The notes under the pieces were generated by a model. It searched no databases and was not told the DNA's origin. It was given only the letters and a program-made list of their open reading frames with translations. A DNA stretch of 64,000 nucleotides from Begonia masoniana (Eukaryota > Streptophyta > Magnoliopsida > Cucurbitales > Begoniaceae). Position 1 is the first letter of the stretch; every line of letters starts with the position of its first letter. The position numbers and the translations under genes were made by a program. The stretch spans positions 46,589,646 through 46,653,645 of the forward strand of contig CM039508.1 in assembly GCA_022432975.1 (NCBI GenBank), given 5' to 3'. This document shows positions 51,969 to 64,000 of the stretch, piece by piece.

Positions 51969-53349
51969 ATGGCTAGGCGCCCAGGAAGACCAAGAATACC
52001 AAGAGAGATACCAAGTCCTAGACGTGAGGAGGACTCTAGTGTAATTAGGCAGCTGACAGAATTAATGCGTCAGCAGACTGATATTGTGCGTCAACAATCT
52101 GATCAATTAGGAGTGCTGTTGAATCGGGAAGCACAAGGAAGTGCTAACTCAGGTTCTAACAGTGAACATTCTGGAGATAGATTCCGGAGACTGAGACCAC
52201 CCACATTTGATGGACATTCCTCCGATCCAGTCATTGCTGAGGGATGGCTTAGGAAGATTGAAAGTATGTTCAGGTGTGCCAACATAGGAGAAGAAGAGAA
52301 AGTCACAGTTGGCAACCTTTCATTTGGCTGGAGAAGCTCAGCTCTGGTGGGAGACAATAGAAACCACCACAGATGTTTTGACAATGCAATGGTCACGATT
52401 CAAAGACATTTTCTACGGGAAGTATTTCAATAGCACCGTCCAAACTGCAAAGAAGTTGGAGTTTCTGAACTTGAAGCAGACAGGGTCTGTGGCCGAGTAT
52501 AGTAGGCAGTTTGAGTCCCTGTCCAGGTTTGCTGGACACTTTGCTCACAAAGACGAGGATAAGGTGTTCAAGTTTGTGCATGGACTGAAACCAGAAATTT
52601 ACCGAGGAGTTAAATTTTGCGGTATTAAAGGTTTGGCGTTAAGTGAAGTAGTGTCCACTGCTCTGGAAGTGGAAGAGGCTGAAAGGATGTGTGCTGGAAC
52701 AAAGGAAGTCCCACAAAGGTTTGTTCAACCACAACAACAGAGAGGGATGAAGAGGCCGAATGAAGGCCAGAATAGCCAAAGACCAAGGAGGAAGGTACCG
52801 GATAGTCAGAAGTATCCCCAGTGTCCGAAGTGTCTGAAAAGTCAGTTGGGTGAATGCAGGTTTGGATCGGGAAAGTGTTTCAATTGCGATGAGTTGGGGC
52901 ATGCTTTCAGAGATTGCCCGAGACCCAGAGTCACTCGGTGTTTCAACTGCGGCAAGGTTGGTCACTTTAACAGAGACTGTCCGGCCTTGAAGAATGGCCC
53001 TGCTGTGATTAAGCCAAGAATATTCTCCATGGTTGAGCCAAGCGATGATGAGCAGCCTGCTGTGGTTTCAGGTACTATACTGGTCAATTCCCTACCCGCT
53101 TTTACATTGATAGATTCTGGTGCAACACATTCATTCGTAGCATTGACATTTGCTGATAAGTTAGATGTAAAGCTTACCTCTACTGTGCAGGTATTTGATG
53201 TTGCCTTACCCTCTGGTGAACAGATGCACTCTAACCAAGTAATTCCTGATAGCAATGTATTGGTAGGGAACATGAATTTACCTGCCGATCTCATTATTAA
53301 TGGACATAATGGGATTCGATGTAATCCTAGGAATGGATTGGTTGTTTAA
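51969..53349 (+). pseudogene. Gypsy-2 Gag and protease, two frameshifts
   Basis: The first frame (51969-52433) starts M-A-R-R-P-G-R-P and goes out of frame near 52312, after V-T-V. The second (52309-53349) continues with A-T-F-H-L-A-G-E, the two CCHC knuckles C-F-N-C-D-E-L-G-H-A-F-R-D-C and C-F-N-C-G-K-V-G-H-F-N-R-D-C, and the protease L-I-D-S-G-A-T-H-S-F. A second shift near 53300 precedes [14 protein letters not shown]. Unlike Gypsy-1, the Trp after G-M-D is present here. Confidence 0.88.
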
Positions 53350-53366
53350 AACATTATGCCACAATT

Positions 53367-55336
<1,970 letters not shown>

Positions 55337-55877
55337 CAGGGTACTACAGAAAGTTCATTGAGGGGTTTTCGAAGATTGCCACACCCCTCACTATGTTAAC
55401 AAGGAAAAATGTAAAGTATATTTGGACTGATAAGTGTGAGTTCAGTTTCCAAACCTTAAAGCAGAAATTGACCAATGCACCTATACTAACCCTTCCTGTT
55501 GAAAATGGTAAGTTTAGTATTTATTGTGATGCTTCCAAAATTGGACTTGGCTGTGTTTTGATGCAAGACGGAAAAGTTATAGCTTATGCATCTAGGCAAT
55601 TAAAAGTGCACGAGAAGAATTATCCTACTCATGACTTAGAATTAGCTGCAGTGGTTTTTGCATTAAAGATTTGGAGGCACTACCTGTATGGACAAACTTG
55701 CGAAATATTTTCAGATCATAAGAGTCTGAAGTACATTTTCACACAGAAGGAGCTAAACATGAGGCAACGTAGATGGTTGGAATTTGTAAAAGACTATGAC
55801 TTTGAGATTAAGTATCATCCCGGCAAAGCGAATGTAGTGGCAGACGCTTTGAGCAGGGTGACTCCATCGTTTCTACG

Positions 55878-57416
55878 TTGATTCTAGACATACTGATAGC
55901 CTTAGAGACTGAATTCCTAAGGTTTAACCTTGAAGCAGTATCTAGCGTGTCAGCCATGCTTTCGGCCATATCTTTAAGGCCTACTATTTTGGGGAGAATA
56001 AAGGAAGTTCAAATGAATGACGCTGAATGCAATAAGTATAAGCTGTACATAGATTCTACTGTCAAGACAGATTTCAACTGCTCGGCTGATGGAATCCTTA
56101 AGTTTAGAAATAGATGGTTTGTTCCAGCTAATGTCGAGCTTCGAAAGGAAATTCTATCCGAGGCTCATTCTTCTAGACTCTCTATTCATCCTGGAAGTAC
56201 TAAGATGTACAGAGATCTCAAGCAACATTTTTGGTGGCCAAGTATGAAAAGATGTGTGGCGGAGTACGTGGAGTCATGTTTGGTCTGCCAGCAGGTCAAA
56301 GCTGAACATCAGAGGCCTGCAGGAACATTGCAACCCCTACCAGTTCCGGAATGGAAGTGGGATCAAGTGACAATGGATTTTGTTACAGGATTGCCTAGAA
56401 CAGCAAAAGGACATGATGCAATTTGGGTAATAGTTGATCGTTTGACCAAATCCGCCCATTTTCTGCCTATTAAAATAACATATTCGATGGATCAACTAGC
56501 AGAGTTGTATGTGCAAGAGATCATTAGATTGCATGGAGTTCCAAGCACTATAGTTTCAGACCGAGACTCTAGATTTACATCTAAGTTTTGGAAAAGTTTG
56601 CATAAGGCTATGGGAACACAACTTAACTTTAGCACAGCCTTTCACCCTCAAACAGATGGACAATCCGAGAGAACTATTCAGACCTTAGAGGATATGCTCC
56701 GAGCGTGCATATTAGATTTTCAAGGATCTTGGAGTAAGTATTTACCATTGGTAGAGTTCTCTTACAACAACAGTTTTCAGGCGACAATAGGAATGGCACC
56801 GTATGAGGCATTATATGGACGAAAATGCAGATCACCTTTGTACTGGGATGAAGTTGGCGAAGCACAACTACTAGGTCCTGATATCGTGCAGCAAACAGTG
56901 GAGAAGATTGCCCTCATCCGACAGAGAATTTTGACAGCTCAAAGCCGACAGAAAAGCTATGTAGACAAGAGGAGAAGAGAACTGGAATTTGAAGTAGAGG
57001 ATGAAGTTTTCCTTAAGGTGTCACCTTTCAAAGGAGTCGTGAGATTTGGAAAAAGAGGAAAGTTGAACCCCAGATTTATTGGACCGTTAACTATCCTGAA
57101 GAGAGTTGGGAAAACAGCCTATCAATTACAGCTACCAGCTTCTATGGAAGGAATACATGATGTGTTCCATGTCTCTATGCTAAAGAAGTGTATACGGGAT
57201 CCAACTCATGTCGTTGAACAGCAGAATATTGAGATTCAACCTACACTCACCTATGAAGAAAAGCCCGTAAAGATTCTAGATTATGCAGTGAAGGTATTGC
57301 GCAACAAAGAAGTGCCACTAGTGAAAGTCTTATGGCACAACCAGAACTTAGAGGAGACAACTTGGGAACGCCAGCAAGACATGATGGATCAACATCCGGA
57401 GTTATTCAGGTACTGA
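55878..57416 (+). CDS. Gypsy-2 integrase with chromodomain, open frame
   Basis: This 512-codon open frame inserts the cDNA into host DNA in an intact element. The HHCC-type zinc part ([10 protein letters not shown]...C-L-V-C-Q-Q) lies at about 100-145, and the catalytic triad is D in [10 protein letters not shown] in I-V-S-D-R-D-S-R-F and E in T-D-G-Q-S-E-R-T. Then follow the [13 protein letters not shown] motif and a chromodomain at about 460-510 (I-L-D-Y...L-V-K-V-L-W-H-N-Q...E-E-T-T-W-E-R), which in this group is thought to direct integration to marked chromatin. The start codon is formal; in the intact element it is part of a polyprotein. The stop is 23 bases before the polypurine tract. 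Confidence 0.92.
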   Translation: MILDILIALETEFLRFNLEAVSSVSAMLSAISLRPTILGRIKEVQMNDAECNKYKLYIDSTVKTDFNCSADGILKFRNRWFVPANVELRKEILSEAHSSRLSIHPGSTKMYRDLKQHFWWPSMKRCVAEYVESCLVCQQVKAEHQRPAGTLQPLPVPEWKWDQVTMDFVTGLPRTAKGHDAIWVIVDRLTKSAHFLPIKITYSMDQLAELYVQEIIRLHGVPSTIVSDRDSRFTSKFWKSLHKAMGTQLNFSTAFHPQTDGQSERTIQTLEDMLRACILDFQGSWSKYLPLVEFSYNNSFQATIGMAPYEALYGRKCRSPLYWDEVGEAQLLGPDIVQQTVEKIALIRQRILTAQSRQKSYVDKRRRELEFEVEDEVFLKVSPFKGVVRFGKRGKLNPRFIGPLTILKRVGKTAYQLQLPASMEGIHDVFHVSMLKKCIRDPTHVVEQQNIEIQPTLTYEEKPVKILDYAVKVLRNKEVPLVKVLWHNQNLEETTWERQQDMMDQHPELFRY

Positions 57417-57438
57417 ATTTTGAGGACAAAATTCTTTT

Positions 57439-57451
57439 AAGGAGGGTAGAT
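57439..57451 (+). promoter_or_regulatory. Polypurine tract of Gypsy-2
   Basis: AAGGAGGGTAGAT is directly followed by the 3' LTR start TGTAGCACCCG. Confidence 0.9.
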
Positions 57452-58180
57452 TGTAGCACCCGTTTCAATAAATCAAAATAGTTATTAAACGGTGGTATAT
57501 AATTTTTATAGTTTAAAATTTAGTGAAATGTTGATTAGGTTGTAAATGACTAAGCAGGGGCAAGATGGTAATTGCGAATTTATATTGTGGATAAGGTATT
57601 TAGGAAAGGTTTAGTGAGGGTTTAGCCTGCCACTGTTTTATTACTCTTACTCTCAGCTCAAGCAGACTAACCTCTGGGCTGATTTCCCCTCCGGTTTTCC
57701 CTAACCAAGGTTGAGTTTGGTATCAAACTACTTGCCGTTCTAAGTGCTAGGGTAGCTGAAGGATTGCAATGTAGGTATCTTCGGATAAGCTGGCGGGTGA
57801 GAGATTTGGGTGTTGGTGGGTTTAGTGATGTATCGGGAATGCTTAATCAGTAGAGCAACACCCAAACCATGGCTTCCTTAAGACCTTCAGTAGTTAGATA
57901 AAGTTTAAGTGTGGAGATCTAATCATGAATCTGTCAATGGTTGTAGGTGAGCAGATTTTTGGACGTAGCATATAGCCGATGCGATTTCCAGGAGCCTAGG
58001 TAGTAAAGTACTGTGTGAGCCTTCAGGCCCTACATCATCAAAACAGTAGGTTTATTGCATGTTTGTGTGTTCTTTTCGTTATGTCATAGCATTAAAGTTT
58101 TTGTAAGAAATTACGAAAATGAATTTAGTTGCAAGGTATGACGAGTAAGAAAATTGAAAGGGGGTGAACCAGAGTAAGCC
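57452..58180 (+). repeat. Gypsy-2 3' LTR, left part, rich in single-base indels
   Basis: It aligns with 49549-50230 but with many isolated one-base insertions and deletions (for example TTTAGCCTGCCAC against TTTAGCCGCCAC, GATAAGCTGGCGGG against GATAAGCTGCGGG) and few substitutions. This error style looks like uncorrected long-read sequence and not element age. The inverted-pair left arm is still visible near 58032 (CTACATCATC). Confidence 0.8.
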
Positions 58181-59415
58181 ATTCCATCGGAAGAGGGAGA
58201 AACCCGTTTGTCGTTTAGCGAATCGGAAGGTGTAGAGTAACCCGTTTGTCGTTTAGCGAATCGGAAGGCGTGGAGTCATATTGTTGTTATCGGAAGATGT
58301 CTTCAGAAAAGCCATCGGAAGATGTAAATTTTAAAGTCTATCAGTAGATGCTTTAAGGAGTTACGTGAGTAGCACGTGTCGGCAGATGTAGTCCATTCCA
58401 TCGGAAGAGGGAGAAACCCGTTTGTCGTTTAGCGAATCGGAAGGTGTAGAGTAACCCGTTTGTCGTTTAGCGAATCGGAAGGTGTAGAGTAACCCGTTTG
58501 TCGTTTAGCGAATCGGAAGGCGTGGAGTCATATTGTTGTTATCGGAAGATGTCTTCAGAAAAGCCATCGGAAGATGTAAATTTTAAAGTCTATCAGTAGA
58601 TGCTTTAAGGAGTTACGTGAGTAGCACGTGTCGGCAGATGTAGTCCATTCCATCGGAAGAGGGAGAAACCCGTTTGTCGTTTAGCGAATCGGAAGGTGTA
58701 GAGTAACCCGTTTGTCGTTTAGCGAATCGGAAGGTGTAGAGTAACCCGTTTGTCGTTTAGCGAATCGGAAGGTGTAGAGTAACCCGTTTGTCGTTTAGCG
58801 AATCGGAAGGTGTAGAGTAACCCGTTTGTCGTTTAGCGAATCGGAAGGTGTAGAGTAACCCGTTTGTCGTTTAGCGAATCGGAAGGTGTAGAGTAACCCG
58901 TTTGTCGTTTAGCGAATCGGAAGGTGTAGAGTAACCCGTTTGTCGTTTAGCGAATCGGAAGGTGTAGAGTAACCCGTTTGTCGTTTAGCGAATCGGAAGG
59001 CGTGGAGTCATATTGTTGTTATCGGAAGATGTCTTCAGAAAAGCCATCGGAAGATGTAAATTTTAAAGTCTATCAGTAGATGCTTTAAGGAGTTACGTGA
59101 GTAGCACGTGTCGGCAGATGTAGTCCATTCCATCGGAAGAGGGAGAAACCCGTTTGTCGTTTAGCGAATCGGAAGGCGTGGAGTCATATTGTTGTTATCG
59201 GAAGATGTCTTCAGAAAAGCCATCGGAAGATGTAAATTTTAAAGTCTATCAGTAGATGCTTTAAGGAGTTACGTGAGTAGCACGTGTCGGCAGACGTAGT
59301 CCATTCCATCGGAAGAGGGAGAAACCCGTTTGTCGTTTAGCGAATCGGAAGGTGTAGAGTAACCCGTTTGTCGTTTAGCGAATCGGAAGGCGTGGAGTCA
59401 TATTGTTGTTATCGG
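58181..59415 (+). repeat. Looping 38-bp and ~200-bp repeats at the 3' LTR
   Basis: A 38-bp unit with CGTTTGTCGTTTAGCGAATC and a longer unit (CATATTGTTGTTATCGG... through AGCACGTGTCGGCAG) recur in several orders without change. The 5' LTR contains the same sequence once, at 51040-51245, with two 38-bp units. The LTR portion after it (counterpart of 51250-51812) is absent, and the region ends in poly(A). Confidence 0.85.
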
Positions 59416-63793
<4,378 letters not shown>

Positions 63794-64000
63794 TAGAGAT
63801 GTCAAACGAGCGAGCCGAGCCGAGCCTGAAAAGGTTCAGCTCACCTAACGAGCCGAGCCTAACGAGCCTATTGAGCTTAACGAGCCGAGCCTAATGAGTT
63901 GACCCCAAAAAATTTCCAACCCGAGCCGGCTCGCGAGCCATTAGCTTAACGAGCCGAGCCGAGCCGAGCTGGCCCAACGAGCTTAACAAGCCGAGCTTAA
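63794..64000. repeat. GAGCC-rich stretch, possible DNA-transposon end
   Basis: It starts TAGAGATGTCAAACGAGC and goes on with repeated CGAGCCGAGCC and GAGCTTAACGAG to the window edge. Many plant hAT-type non-autonomous elements begin with a similar (C/T)AGxGxTGTCAA followed by G/C-rich repeats. The other end lies outside the window, so this remains a guess. Confidence 0.3.

Overview
The window is plant nuclear DNA, most likely from a eudicot. The evidence is a protochlorophyllide oxidoreductase (POR) gene copy with spliceosomal introns, a coiled-coil NB-LRR (CNL) resistance gene copy, and several layers of plant LTR retrotransposons: Sirevirus-type Copia and chromodomain-bearing Ty3/Gypsy of the Tekay/Del kind. 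I cannot name the species. I see no intact host gene, no rRNA or tRNA gene, and no CRISPR array.

Layout: (1) 1-3029, a decayed POR gene split by a 2.05 kb solo-type LTR (LTR-A, 74-2124). (2) 3693-4148 and 15667-16303, an uncharacterised broken reading frame with a 30-bp minisatellite, split by (3) 4154-15661, a minus-strand Sirevirus structure LTR-internal-LTR-internal-LTR with a perfect GCATC target-site duplication. (4) 16808-29857, a minus-strand CNL pseudogene split by a 9.8 kb Sirevirus (17398-27239) and a 772-bp solo LTR (27567-28338, duplication CAAAG). (5) 29858-32894, the 3' LTR and integrase tail of an old chromovirus (LTR-B). (6) 32895-44076, a minus-strand Gypsy element (Gypsy-1) inserted in that chromovirus. 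(7) 44077-45801, AT-rich DNA with a degenerate periodic motif. (8) 45802-49548, an LTR of another Gypsy-like family (LTR-C1). (9) 49549-59415, a plus-strand Gypsy element (Gypsy-2) inserted in LTR-C1. (10) 61684-63793, a second diverged LTR-C copy, then a GAGCC-rich stretch that may be a DNA-transposon end.

How the parts work together: the autonomous-type Sirevirus (17398-27239) has decayed gag and pol frames but an uninterrupted ~600-codon extra ORF between pol and the 3' LTR. The two tandem Sirevirus units are deletion derivatives that lost integrase core, RT, RNase H and most of that extra ORF, and would depend on proteins in trans. The retrotransposon leaders carry RNA-structure signals that no coding annotation explains: a run of small stem-loops with GGGAG-type loops in every Sirevirus LTR, and a long-range inverted pair CTACATCAC...GTGATGTAG enclosing further hairpins in every chromovirus-like LTR.

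Quality warning: four perfect homopolymers (976, 1867, 1388 and 2268 nt), a perfect (CTTTTA)n of about 1 kb, about 27 identical 54-bp units, about 95 identical 21-bp units and a looping 38-bp repeat are probably assembly or consensus artefacts. Two of the homopolymers stand exactly where the sister copy has about 420-430 bp of ordinary coding sequence, and clusters of single-base indels lie beside several tracts. Long ORFs across these tracts are not genes.
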